From assembly GCF_002814235.1 (NCBI RefSeq), contig NZ_PHSU01000030.1, positions 124,001 to 188,000 on the forward strand: a stretch of 64,000 nucleotides of DNA, in the 5' to 3' direction. Source of the stretch: Pseudomonas sp. QS1027 (GTDB taxonomy: Bacteria > Pseudomonadota > Gammaproteobacteria > Pseudomonadales > Pseudomonadaceae). The notes beneath the pieces are model-generated. The model saw only the letters and a list, made by a program, of their open reading frames with translations, made no database searches and was not told the DNA's origin. This document shows, one piece after another, positions 34,881 to 43,880 of the stretch (position 1 is its first letter; every line of letters starts with the position of its first letter). Made by a program: the position numbers and the translations under genes.

Positions 34881-35849
34881 TCATGGCGCCTTGCCCTTGC
34901 GATACGCCATCGAGTCATCGATTCTCTTGAGTATGTAGTCCCCCGCCGCCACTGGTGGATACAGACTCAACGCCGAGTCGATGCCCAGCTCACAGGGGTC
35001 GACCAGGGCGCCATAGGTCGGGTCATAGAAGGTCGCGATGGAGTAGCGCTCATGGCCTGAGCGATTGATCACCCGGTGCAAGGTCGAACGAAAGCGATTG
35101 TTGGACCAGCGCGCCAACAGATCGCCGACATTCACCACCAGGCTGCCCGGAATCGGCGTGGCATCGATCCAGCTGTTGGAGCCCAGCTCGCGGACCTGCA
35201 AACCGCCGCTGTTGTCCTGATACAGCAAGGTGATGCAGCCGTAATCGGTGTGAGGCGCAACCCCGAATTGATCGGCCTCGGCCTGGGCCGGTTGCGGCGG
35301 GTAATAAACCATCTGGGTGCGCTGCAAAGGCTTGGTGTATTTGTCGATGAAGAAATGTTCGTCAATCCCCAACCCGACCGCCACCACCCTCAACAGGTCT
35401 GCCCCGGCCTTGCCGATTTCCTGATAGTACTCGGCCAGGACCTCGCGCAACGACGGCATAAATGCCGGCCACTGGTTCGGTCCGCGCAGCGCCTCGCCGG
35501 CGAGTACGCTGGGATCCTCTTCGGCCAGCTCAAGCCCGATACTGAAAAACTCCTTGTGGTCGGGTTTGCTGGCTTCGTACATGGTTGCCCCGCCCAATGC
35601 GTGCCAGCCACGATGGCGCTTATTGACCGCCGCCTCGCGCTTGACCTCGGTCGGATAGGCAAAGAACTCCGCGGCGGCTGACATCGCCCTGTCGATCACC
35701 GGCTGCGGTACACCGTGATTGATGATGTAGAAGAAGCCGATATCGCAGCAGGCGGTCTGGATGGCCTCGGCGGCTCGACGAATACTCGCCTTGTCACCTT
35801 CACGAACACCGGACATATCGATCAGCGGCAGACGGATACTGGAAGACAT
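34881..35849 (-). CDS. 2-oxoglutarate/Fe(II) oxygenase, isopenicillin N synthase-like
   Basis: A 322-residue DIOX_N + 2OG-FeII_Oxy protein. N-terminal segment ACCDIGFFYIINHGVP is typical. The iron triad is His-x-Asp in APHTDYGCITLLYQD and the distal His in STLHRVINR; Arg in ERYSIATFYDP binds 2-oxoglutarate. Members hydroxylate or desaturate small molecules; the substrate is unknown and no biosynthetic neighbours are linked. ATG at 35849 has AGGAG 5 nt upstream. It is convergent with the solute-binding protein gene. Confidence 0.85.
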   Translation of the reverse strand: MSSSIRLPLIDMSGVREGDKASIRRAAEAIQTACCDIGFFYIINHGVPQPVIDRAMSAAAEFFAYPTEVKREAAVNKRHRGWHALGGATMYEASKPDHKEFFSIGLELAEEDPSVLAGEALRGPNQWPAFMPSLREVLAEYYQEIGKAGADLLRVVAVGLGIDEHFFIDKYTKPLQRTQMVYYPPQPAQAEADQFGVAPHTDYGCITLLYQDNSGGLQVRELGSNSWIDATPIPGSLVVNVGDLLARWSNNRFRSTLHRVINRSGHERYSIATFYDPTYGALVDPCELGIDSALSLYPPVAAGDYILKRIDDSMAYRKGKAP

Positions 35850-36177
35850 ATTCACTCCTGGGGCCATGGTGCTGGGTCACGGTTGGGGGCGCGGCGCAAG
35901 AGCTGCGACCCTGTATATACAGCTAAAAGCATTTACCGTGCCGCTCCCCCTTGCTCCCCCAGCGCCCCCCATGCCAAAGCGCCCGCCTGCTGCCAAAGAC
36001 CCTTGATCCGGTTAATAACCCCGTGATCATTGGTTTCCATACGCCCCAACAGCGTGCAGCGAGCGCGTATCTGGTGCGGTTTTCGGTTACACATCCGGGC
36101 TTCCGAAATGTCATTGCTTGACGTTCCCAGGATTTTTTTAAGCGTTTCTCCCTTCCCTGTATAGGCAGCACGCAACC
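35850..36177. promoter_or_regulatory. Divergent promoter region with CTGTATATACAG palindrome
   Basis: 328 bp between the divergent oxygenase and hydrolase genes. A perfect 12-bp palindrome, CTGTATATACAG, lies at 35911-35922, 62 bp before the oxygenase start. The core TGTATATACA is of the kind bound by FadR-subgroup GntR regulators; it is too short for a LexA box (which needs CTG-N10-CAG). No regulator gene is adjacent. Nothing else is visible. Confidence 0.35.
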
Positions 36178-37224
36178 GTGGATACCCGTCGGGAGCAGAA
36201 GCCGTTGTGTATCACAGCGTGTCTCAAGGTCACGGTGATGCAGTTCGGTGTCCTCGGCCTGGCCAACGCGCAAACCAACGACAGCAAGACCGCAACAGAT
36301 GCGAGTAGCAGCGTAGCCCCCTCCTCCCCGTTCGGCCCGCTCAAGCATATCAACGCCGGATTACTGGACGTGGCCTACGCCGAAACAGGCCCTGCCGAGG
36401 GGCCGGTGGTCATTCTCCTGCACGGCTGGCCCTACGACATTCACAGCTATGACAAAGTCGCGCCGTTACTGGCGGCAAAGGGTTACCGGGTACTCATGCC
36501 CTACGCACGGGGCTACGGCGATACGCACTTCCTCTCCGCCAACACCGTTCGCAACGGCCAACCCGCCGCGCTGGCCAGTGATGTCATCGACTTCATGGAC
36601 GCCCCGAAGATCAAGCAGGCCGTGCTCGGCGGCTACGATTGGGGTGCGCGCTCGGCGGACATCGTCTCGGCGCTCTGGCCGGAGCGGGTCAAGGTGCTGG
36701 TCTCGGTCAGCGGTTATCTGATCGGTAACCAGGAAGCCGGCAAGACCCCGCTGCCACCCAAGGCCGAGCTGCAATGGTGGTACCAGTACTACTTCGCCAC
36801 GGAACGGGGTCGTGCCGGCTATGAAAAGAACACCCACGACTTCGCCAAGCTGATCTGGCAAACGGCTTCGCCGAAATGGGCCTTCGACGACGCGACTTTC
36901 AATCGCAGCGCCGCCGCCCTGGATAACCCAGACCATGTCGCCATTACGATCTTCAACTATCGCTGGCGTTTAGGCCTGATTCAGGGCGAAACCCAATACG
37001 ATCCTCTGGAGCAGAAATTGGCCAAGGCCCCCTCCATCGGCGTGCCGACCATCACCCTTGAGGGCGACGCCAACGGCGCGCCGCATCCCGCCGCCGAGGA
37101 CTATGCCAAGCGCTTCACCGGCAAATATGAGTACCGGTTTATCCAGGGTGGGATCGGCCACAACCTGCCGCAGGAAGATCCACAGGCCTTTGCCAAGGCC
37201 ATTATCGATGCCGATCATCTTTGA
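36178..37224 (+). CDS. Epoxide-hydrolase-like alpha/beta hydrolase, probably exported
   Basis: A 348-residue hydrolase. Oxyanion motif HGWP (LLHGWPYDIHSY), nucleophile Asp in LGGYDWGARSAD and catalytic His in GIGHNLPQE mark the epoxide hydrolase/haloalkane dehalogenase-like group. The N-terminus (MDTRREQK then ITACLKVTVMQFGVLGLANA) looks like a signal peptide. The start at GTG 36178 is uncertain; ATG at 36238 is the alternative. Substrate unknown. Confidence 0.78.
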   Translation: MDTRREQKPLCITACLKVTVMQFGVLGLANAQTNDSKTATDASSSVAPSSPFGPLKHINAGLLDVAYAETGPAEGPVVILLHGWPYDIHSYDKVAPLLAAKGYRVLMPYARGYGDTHFLSANTVRNGQPAALASDVIDFMDAPKIKQAVLGGYDWGARSADIVSALWPERVKVLVSVSGYLIGNQEAGKTPLPPKAELQWWYQYYFATERGRAGYEKNTHDFAKLIWQTASPKWAFDDATFNRSAAALDNPDHVAITIFNYRWRLGLIQGETQYDPLEQKLAKAPSIGVPTITLEGDANGAPHPAAEDYAKRFTGKYEYRFIQGGIGHNLPQEDPQAFAKAIIDADHL

Positions 37225-37271
37225 AAGCTATTTGAAGGGAGGCCGCCCCTGGGTTGGGTGTTCAAAACCCG

Positions 37272-38036
37272 TCAAAGGGTGACCAACTCCATCTGCAAAT
37301 ACTTCTCGAACCACTCGCCAGCGAGCCTGGCGACTTCCCCAAGGGCACCGGCTTCTTCAAAAAGATGCGTCGCCCCCGCGACGACCTCCAGGCGCTGTTC
37401 ACAGCGCAGGACGTAACTGCTTTGGAAGTTCAGGCTGAATACCAGGGGATCCTGTGCTCCGACGATCTGCAAGGTCGGGGCCTTCACACGAGGCAGCACC
37501 ACTGTTGCCAGGTCGGTCCGTCCTCCCCGACTGACCACTGCGTGTATCCGATCAGGGCGTTCCGCCGCCGCCAACAGTGCCGCGGCGGCGCCAGTACTGG
37601 CGCCAAACAGACCGATCCGTAAAGAATGCAACGCCAGGTCCCGGTCGACCCAGTCGACCACCTCTACCAGTCGGCTACCCAGCAAGGCGATATCGAAACG
37701 CAGTTCACGGGTCAGGTTGTCCAGGCGTTGTTCTGTCTCCGTGAGCAGATCGAGCAGCAATGTCCCCAGTCCCCGCCTGGCAAGGGCCTGTGCAACCAGC
37801 CGATTAGGTGGGCAGGTACGACCGCTGCCATGGACGAAGACCACCAGGCCGATGGCATTCATCGGCAGCAGCAAGTCGGCTGATAACTCGACATCCATCA
37901 GGTCCAGCGTTCGAGATTGAGGCTCTGGCCCCGATGCGTCTGCCGCGAACGGATGCTCGCCGCCAGCTCCGTGGCAACAGATCACGACCTCAGCATCCGA
38001 GGTTTTGGAAGTTTGCGATGAAAGACTCTGGGGCAC
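37272..38036 (-). CDS. Dienelactone-hydrolase-like alpha/beta hydrolase
   Basis: A 254-residue alpha/beta hydrolase: FVHGSGRT oxyanion loop, nucleophile Ser in GLFGASTGAAAAL, Asp in IVGAQDPLV, His in AGATHLFEE. The start is a GTG at 38036 with an excellent GAGGAGG 7 nt upstream. Comparable genes in other bacteria are annotated as phosphoribosyltransferase-associated or dienelactone hydrolases. No ring-cleavage genes are adjacent, so the substrate is open. Confidence 0.75.
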   Translation of the reverse strand: MPQSLSSQTSKTSDAEVVICCHGAGGEHPFAADASGPEPQSRTLDLMDVELSADLLLPMNAIGLVVFVHGSGRTCPPNRLVAQALARRGLGTLLLDLLTETEQRLDNLTRELRFDIALLGSRLVEVVDWVDRDLALHSLRIGLFGASTGAAAALLAAAERPDRIHAVVSRGGRTDLATVVLPRVKAPTLQIVGAQDPLVFSLNFQSSYVLRCEQRLEVVAGATHLFEEAGALGEVARLAGEWFEKYLQMELVTL

Positions 38037-38279
38037 TGGAAAACCTCCTCAAGCGATTACGCTGGTCGGTTCGTATCCAGGAGGTTCCTTTTCCGGAATG
38101 TCGGTCATGATTAATTCGGTCAGCAGGAGACTGGCAACCGAGACAGCATCAGGTTGCTCCCCTGATTGGATCGGCAACGGATATGCCCTTGCAGTCTCTA
38201 TGGAATGACAGCGGCAACGTTGACCTGGATCAACAAAAAGACACGACATTGCGCAGCTTTCATGGACAAGGTTCCAGGC

Positions 38280-38741
38280 TCACGGCACGATGTAGGCGGA
38301 CAGATCCAGCACCAGGCAGGCCAGAACCACCGGCTTGGCGAATCCAAGTCGCACAAAGGAGGCGACCACCGCAAAGGCCCCGCTGACTACCGAGGATGGC
38401 AGGGCCTGGTCGACGAACAGCTTCATCAGGCTGAGCTTGCCCGCATCCCAGAGTGACAGGTGCTGCCCGCCGGCCTTGAGCACCACACGAAAAGTCTGCC
38501 CCTGCGCCACATAGGTCAGGGCTTGAAGAGCGAAGGCAGCGACAAGCCATAACGGTTGCGCCTGAGTCAGCAATCGCGCGAAGGATTCGACTTCAGCGAA
38601 CCGCAGTGCAACCGCAATGACTGTCGCCAGCATCGCCGCGCCCAGCAGCCAGGTCAGCCACAGGGCAAGGCGACTGTAATGCTGACCAGCTGCTTTCTCT
38701 TGCGGCGGGGAGATAGCTGGTGTGGGCGGTTCAACAGACAT
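38280..38741 (-). pseudogene. UPF0104 / LPG-synthase-TM protein, 3'-truncated
   Basis: A 153-residue membrane protein start (LALWLTWLLGAAMLATVIAV; KLFVDQALPSSVVSGAFAVV). It matches the first half of the flippase-like UPF0104 family, which usually has over 300 residues. It ends at a TGA right after LSAYIVP, and no continuation is seen in other frames of the next 240 bp. A truncated remnant is most likely. Confidence 0.5.
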
Positions 38742-38811
38742 GCCATGCCCCTGGGCAGTTCAGCGGATGGCTTGATTCTGGCCCAGTATTGACGAGTTTG
38801 CTTGACCCATA

Positions 38812-39882
38812 TCAATCACGAAAAACGCCATAGGCCAGCACCTCCCCCTCGACGCTGATGGCCACCTCATCACCCGGCCGCGGGCATAGATGACCGGGCA
38901 ACCGCGCAATCAGCGTGGTCGATACGGCCGTATCATCCGAGAGACTCAGGTGCACACAGGCATCGTGCCCGTAGTAGTCCACTTTCAGCACCCTGCCCCG
39001 CGCCCGGGCGGCGCCGCTGTCCTGGCTGTCAAGTAGCGGTGAAAGCCTGATCTGCTCTGGCCGCAGTAATACCTGCGCCGGTCCGTCGGGCAGTGCCGCC
39101 ATCAGACGCAAGGAGCCGAGGGCGCACAGGACACCAGCGCCCTTGACGATGCCCGGCAACAGCATGGCATCGCCGACAAAACGGGCCAGCTCAGGGCTCA
39201 CCGGCATCCGGTACAACTGCTCGGGGCTCGCCACTTGCACCAGTTCCCCCTTCCACAACACTGCGACCTGGCTGCCCATCGACAAGGCCTCGGACTGATC
39301 GTGGGTGACCAGCAACGCCGTGGCGCCGGCCGCCGACAAGGCCTGCGCCACCGCTTGCCGGGTTTCCACGCGCAACGCGGCATCCAGCGAAGAAAACGGC
39401 TCATCGAGCAGGACCAGGGCCGGCGCGGGTGCGAGTGCCCGTGCCAGCGCTACCCGTTGCTGCTGCCCACCGGACAACGAATGCGGCGAGCGGTTGGCAA
39501 AGTCCCCGGGCAAGCCGACCAGCTCGAGCAACTCGGCGACGCGGTGACGGCTCTTGCGCAGCTGCCGTGAAAGGCCAAAGACGATGTTTTCAGCCACCGA
39601 CAGGTGCGGGAACAACGCGCCTTCCTGTGGCACATAACCGATATGGCGCTTCTCGGACGGAACAAACACCCCGGGGCCGCTGACCCGCTGGCCATTGATC
39701 TGGATCGTCCCCGCATCACCGCGCTCGAAGCCACAGAGCAGCCGCAACAACGTGGTCTTGCCGCTGCCGGACGGGCCAAGAATCGCCACCAGGCTGCCGG
39801 ACGCCACCGACAAATCGACGCCACGCAATACAGGGGTGTGGCCAAACGTCTTGCGCAGGCCGCGAATTTCTACATCAGCCAT
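38812..39882 (-). CDS. fbpC: Ferric iron ABC transporter, ATP-binding protein
   Basis: A 356-residue ABC ATPase of the FbpC/PotA type: Walker A GPSGSGKTTLLR, signature LSGGQQQRVALARAL, Walker B LVLLDEPFSSLD, H-loop VTHDQSEA, and a C-terminal TOBE-like domain (VLLRPEQIRLSPLLD). It energises the two-domain permease 8 bp upstream. Last gene of the iron module. Confidence 0.87.
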   Translation of the reverse strand: MADVEIRGLRKTFGHTPVLRGVDLSVASGSLVAILGPSGSGKTTLLRLLCGFERGDAGTIQINGQRVSGPGVFVPSEKRHIGYVPQEGALFPHLSVAENIVFGLSRQLRKSRHRVAELLELVGLPGDFANRSPHSLSGGQQQRVALARALAPAPALVLLDEPFSSLDAALRVETRQAVAQALSAAGATALLVTHDQSEALSMGSQVAVLWKGELVQVASPEQLYRMPVSPELARFVGDAMLLPGIVKGAGVLCALGSLRLMAALPDGPAQVLLRPEQIRLSPLLDSQDSGAARARGRVLKVDYYGHDACVHLSLSDDTAVSTTLIARLPGHLCPRPGDEVAISVEGEVLAYGVFRD

Positions 39883-39890
39883 GTCGATCC

Positions 39891-41471
39891 CTATGATTGG
39901 AAGCTACCCAGCACTGCCGATTTGCCGAACAGCGACATCAGCAGCCAGGTGGAAAACAGTGAAATACCGACCAGCATGGCGGCATACGGCGCGGCAGCGG
40001 CAAAGGCCATCGCCGAGGTATCGACCCAGACTTGCGTGGCGAGCGTGTGGGTGCCGATGGGCGACAGCAACAAGGTGGCGGTCAGCTCCGTGACGATGGT
40101 GATAAACACCATCGAGGCCGCGGCCCCGATACCCGGTCCGGCCAGCGGCAGGATCACCCGCCATGCCGTTTGCCACCAACGCAGGCCCAACGAGCGGGCC
40201 GTGTCTTCAAGACGGGGTTCGATCTGCACCAGCGTGGCGTGCACACCGACCAGGGCCAGTGGCAGGAACAGGATCGAATAGGTCAGGACCAACAGCGCCG
40301 CACTCTGGTAAAGCGGCTGGATGAAGCGGATCGAGATCGAAATCACCGCCAGGGCGATGACGATACCCGGTACGCCCTGCCCCAGATAGGAAATACGCTC
40401 CAGCAAAGTACTGATACGGCCCGGAAAGCGCGCCAGCAAAAAGCCCAGGGGCAACGCGAGCAAGGTGGTGAGCAGCGCCCCGGCCAGGCCAAAGCCCAAG
40501 GATGCACAGGTCGTGCTGATCAATTGCTCCATCGAGAACTCGGCGGGCGTCACAGCGGCCTCACTGTGCTGCAGCAGCCAGTAGCCGATCATCCCGAGGG
40601 GAACGCCCAGGGTGGTCACGGTCAAACCGGCAAACCCGATCCATACCAGCCATTTCGCCCGGCCCAGTTCGTAGCGGGTGGCCGATCGGCGTGTACCACG
40701 GTCGAGCCGGTCATAACGCGCAAGGCCGCGCACCTTGAACTCCGCCACCAGGCAGATCAGGCACAGCAGCACCAGGACGCAGGCCAGCAGGGCCGCGCCG
40801 GCACCGTCGAAGCTGGCACGATATTCGGCGTAGATCTCGGTGGTAAAGGTCCGAAAACGCAGCAGCGCGAACGCGCCAAACTCGGACAGCACGCTGAGGG
40901 CAACCAGCAGTACCCCGCCCAGCAATGCCGGCTTGAGTTGCGGCAGCACTACGCGAAAGAAGCAGCGCCACGGCCCCAGCCCGAGGGAACGGGCGGTTTC
41001 CTCCAGCGCCGGGTCCATGCCCCTGAGCGCAGCGGAAACCGGAAGGTAGACCAGTGGAAAGTAGGCGGTGGTGACCACCAGCAAGGCACCGGAGAAATCC
41101 TGCAACGACAGGCTCAAGGAGACCCACGCATAGCTGGTGATAAAGGGTGGCATGGCCAGCGGCACCGCCGCGAGCACCGCCCAGGCACCTCGACCCGGCA
41201 GATGGGTGCGCTCGACGAACCAGGCCACCGCCGTACCGATCAGGGCCGAGGCGAACGTCGCCGCCACGACAATCAGCAAGGTATTGACCGCCAGCTCGCC
41301 GACGATTGGCCGGAACAGCAACTCGACCGCATCATCGAAGCTGAAGCTCGTTGCCTGCTTCAGGGTGAAGGCCAGCGGCGCCAGCACCAGCAGTGCCACG
41401 GCCACACAGACAAGCAAAAGTCCGAAGGGCGTACGCCGTTCGGACTTGACCGCGATGGTCGCATTGGCCAT
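39891..41471 (-). CDS. fbpB: Ferric iron ABC transporter, fused permease
   Basis: A 526-residue inner membrane permease with about twelve helices and two binding-protein-dependent transport domains, each with an EAA loop (ALRGMDPALEETARSLGLGP near 160, and TLVQIEPRLEDTARSLGLRW near 420). Fused permeases of this form are typical of FbpB/SfuB/HitB iron transporters. The start follows directly after the binding protein stop. Confidence 0.9.
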   Translation of the reverse strand: MANATIAVKSERRTPFGLLLVCVAVALLVLAPLAFTLKQATSFSFDDAVELLFRPIVGELAVNTLLIVVAATFASALIGTAVAWFVERTHLPGRGAWAVLAAVPLAMPPFITSYAWVSLSLSLQDFSGALLVVTTAYFPLVYLPVSAALRGMDPALEETARSLGLGPWRCFFRVVLPQLKPALLGGVLLVALSVLSEFGAFALLRFRTFTTEIYAEYRASFDGAGAALLACVLVLLCLICLVAEFKVRGLARYDRLDRGTRRSATRYELGRAKWLVWIGFAGLTVTTLGVPLGMIGYWLLQHSEAAVTPAEFSMEQLISTTCASLGFGLAGALLTTLLALPLGFLLARFPGRISTLLERISYLGQGVPGIVIALAVISISIRFIQPLYQSAALLVLTYSILFLPLALVGVHATLVQIEPRLEDTARSLGLRWWQTAWRVILPLAGPGIGAAASMVFITIVTELTATLLLSPIGTHTLATQVWVDTSAMAFAAAAPYAAMLVGISLFSTWLLMSLFGKSAVLGSFQS

Positions 41472-42497
41472 TTACAGCAGGCCGGCCTGGCGCAGCAACT
41501 TGACCGCGTGGCTATCGTCACCCAGGGTTTTCATATCCAGCGCGGGCGGCGTCAGTTGGTTGAATGGCATCAGCAGAGGATCGGGAGCGACGCCGGCACG
41601 CAGCGGGTACTCGTAGGTCACCTTGTTGCTGGCCATCAGTTGCTGTGCGCCTTCGCTGGTCAGGTAAGCGACGAACTTGTTCGCCGCTTCCTGATTGCGG
41701 GCGGTTTTCAGGACCGCGACGCCCGACACGTTGATCAACGCACCGACATCCGCGTGAGCAAAGTGATAAAGCGCACTGTGGGTCCCTTTGTCACCGACTT
41801 CGGTGTGCAGGCGTGCCCAGTAGTAGCTGTTGATCACACCGACGGCAACACCGCCACGGTTGACGGCAGCGGTAACGCCTTCGTCATCGTTGAAAATCTG
41901 CGAGTTGGTGCGCAGGCCCTTGAGCCACTGCAAGGTGGTGGCTTCGCCCTTGAGCGCCAGCATCGCGCTGACCAGGGGCAGGAAGTCGGCATCGGCGGGA
42001 GCAATGGCCACCTTGCCTTTCCAGGCCGGCTCGGCCAGGTCGAGCAGCGAGGCTGGCAATTCAGCCGGGTTGACCAGCTTGGTGTTGTAAGCCAGCACGT
42101 TCTCACGGGCCAACACACCGACCCAATCGCCGCTCGGCGAGCTGTAGCGCGCCGGGATAGTCGACAAGGTGGCGGGTTGCACAGGTGCCAACAGGCCCTT
42201 CTCTTCCAGCAACATCAACTCGGGAGAGTTTTCGGTGAAGTACACGTCGGCAGGCGAAGCACTGCCTTCGGCCAACAGTTGCGCCGCCAGTTCCGGACCT
42301 TCACCGGTGCGCACTTTTACCGAGATGCCGGTCTGCTTTTCGAAATCCTTGACCAGCTGATTGACGGTCTGCTCATGCTGGGCACTGTACAGGGTCAGCG
42401 AAGCCGCCTGAGAGACACCGCAAGTCAGCATCGCGGCTGCCAGGCAGGCGAGTTGGAAAGCGCGCGGCAGCGTGTTGTTGAAAACCTTGAAAGACAT
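41472..42497 (-). CDS. fbpA: Ferric iron-binding periplasmic protein
   Basis: A 341-residue periplasmic protein with a signal peptide (LACLAAAMLTCGVSQA). The start of the mature part (ASLTLYSAQHEQTVNQLVKD) and the Tyr pair in GVINSYYWARLH, which ligands Fe3+ in FbpA/FutA proteins, support ferric binding. ATG at 42497 has GGGAG upstream. It lies 78 bp after the DyP peroxidase gene in the same direction. Confidence 0.87.
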   Translation of the reverse strand: MSFKVFNNTLPRAFQLACLAAAMLTCGVSQAASLTLYSAQHEQTVNQLVKDFEKQTGISVKVRTGEGPELAAQLLAEGSASPADVYFTENSPELMLLEEKGLLAPVQPATLSTIPARYSSPSGDWVGVLARENVLAYNTKLVNPAELPASLLDLAEPAWKGKVAIAPADADFLPLVSAMLALKGEATTLQWLKGLRTNSQIFNDDEGVTAAVNRGGVAVGVINSYYWARLHTEVGDKGTHSALYHFAHADVGALINVSGVAVLKTARNQEAANKFVAYLTSEGAQQLMASNKVTYEYPLRAGVAPDPLLMPFNQLTPPALDMKTLGDDSHAVKLLRQAGLL

Positions 42498-42575
42498 TCG
42501 AAATACTCCCAATACAGCGATGATTACAGCCAAAGGGGCGCAGGCCGATAATGGCTGCACCCTGCCCGACAGCTC

Positions 42576-43880
42576 TTAGCTTTCGAGCCCTTCGAACAAC
42601 CCGGCACCGATGAACGAACCTTCGCTGGCACCCGGTGGGCAGGCAAAGATGCCACTCCCCACATGGGTGGTGAACTGGTTCATGATGTCCTGGGTGGCCA
42701 GTTTCTTGTTGATCTTGATAAAGCCGCTACGCGGGTCGCGCTGGTAAGCCACGAAGAACAACCCGGCATCGAGCATCATGCCCTGGCGCCATGGCGGCCA
42801 ACGCTCGGCATAAAAACCCACGCCGTCGTTGTAGGAATAGGCACGGCGCAGGATCTGCGCACCGTCGTTTTCCGCGGCGGCGGACAAGCGCGCATGGGCG
42901 TTGTCCGGGATGACCGAGTTGCCGTCCTTGTCCTGCGCGTCAAGATCCAGCGGGTCGGTTTCGTGGGCTTGGCCCAGCGGCGCGCCGCTGGCCTTGTCAC
43001 GGCCGACCACTTCTTCCTGGAAGCCCAGCTCCGTCCTGTCCCAGTGCTCCAGCGCGATACGGATGCGCCGCACCACGACATAGGAGCCCGCCTTCATCCA
43101 GCCGCCTTCATCGCCGACCCAGACCACCTGGTCCATCATCTTGCTGTCGCGAGTCGATGGATTGTTGGTGCCGTCCTTGAAGCCCATCAGGTTACGGGTG
43201 GTGCCACCGCCAGCCGGGGGGCTGGTAAAACCGGACTGCATCCACTTGATCAGGGCCACGCCATCCGCCAGGGCAAGCAGCTCGCGCAGGGCATGGAAAG
43301 CCACCTGCGGATCATCGGCACAGACCTGGATGCTCAGGTCGCCGCCGCACTTCTCCGGTACCAGTTGGTCACCGTTGAATTTCGGCAGATCGACCAGCGC
43401 CTCAGGGCGCCGTGATGCCAGGCCATAACGGTCCTTGCCATCGCTGCTGACAAACAAGCCCGGACCGAAGCCGAAAGTCACGGTCAGACGGGACGGCCTG
43501 AGCCCCTCGGCCGAACCGCCGTCCAGAGGCGCGGCATCCTTGGGCACCGCCAGCGGCTGTGCGGTCTCGCCATGGCTCATGCGATTGGCCGCGACGGTCC
43601 AGCGCTTGAGCAGCGCGATCACGTCCGCCCGTGCAGTGGCTTCCAGATCGAACGCGGCAAACAGAGAGTGGGTCTGCTGCGGCGTGACGATACCGCCCTG
43701 GTGCAAGCCAAAGAACGGCTCGACCGCGGGCAGCGCCTGGCCAGCCTTGGGCTTTGCCAGGCTCTCGGCGGCGGCAACACCGCCCGAACCGATCACGCCC
43801 GCAGCAACAGCCAGGCTGCCGGCTGCGCCAAGGAAACGACGACGGGACAGGCCCGGGGCGCTGTCGTCGTGCGTACTCAT
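42576..43880 (-). CDS. Tat-exported DyP-type heme peroxidase
   Basis: A 434-residue dye-decolorizing peroxidase. The twin-arginine signal (LSRRRFLGAAGSLAVAAG) sends the folded heme protein to the periplasm. The catalytic GxxDG motif appears as MGFKDGTNNP; the heme-ligand region follows (RIALEHWDRTELGFQEE). It resembles EfeB, which works with ferrous iron uptake EfeUO, but here its partner is a ferric ABC transporter. Overlaps the beta-propeller stop as ATGA. A role in oxidising iron or handling heme is inferred. Confidence 0.85.
   Translation of the reverse strand: MSTHDDSAPGLSRRRFLGAAGSLAVAAGVIGSGGVAAAESLAKPKAGQALPAVEPFFGLHQGGIVTPQQTHSLFAAFDLEATARADVIALLKRWTVAANRMSHGETAQPLAVPKDAAPLDGGSAEGLRPSRLTVTFGFGPGLFVSSDGKDRYGLASRRPEALVDLPKFNGDQLVPEKCGGDLSIQVCADDPQVAFHALRELLALADGVALIKWMQSGFTSPPAGGGTTRNLMGFKDGTNNPSTRDSKMMDQVVWVGDEGGWMKAGSYVVVRRIRIALEHWDRTELGFQEEVVGRDKASGAPLGQAHETDPLDLDAQDKDGNSVIPDNAHARLSAAAENDGAQILRRAYSYNDGVGFYAERWPPWRQGMMLDAGLFFVAYQRDPRSGFIKINKKLATQDIMNQFTTHVGSGIFACPPGASEGSFIGAGLFEGLES

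Noticed and set aside
35911..35922. CTGTATATACAG as a LexA box.
   Set aside because: LexA in gamma-proteobacteria needs CTG-N10-CAG; here the spacing is N6.
40032..42551. 839-codon open frame on the plus strand across fbpB and fbpA.
   Set aside because: The translation is Gln/Arg/Gly-rich noise, and both genes on the minus strand have clear domains, signals and ribosome sites.
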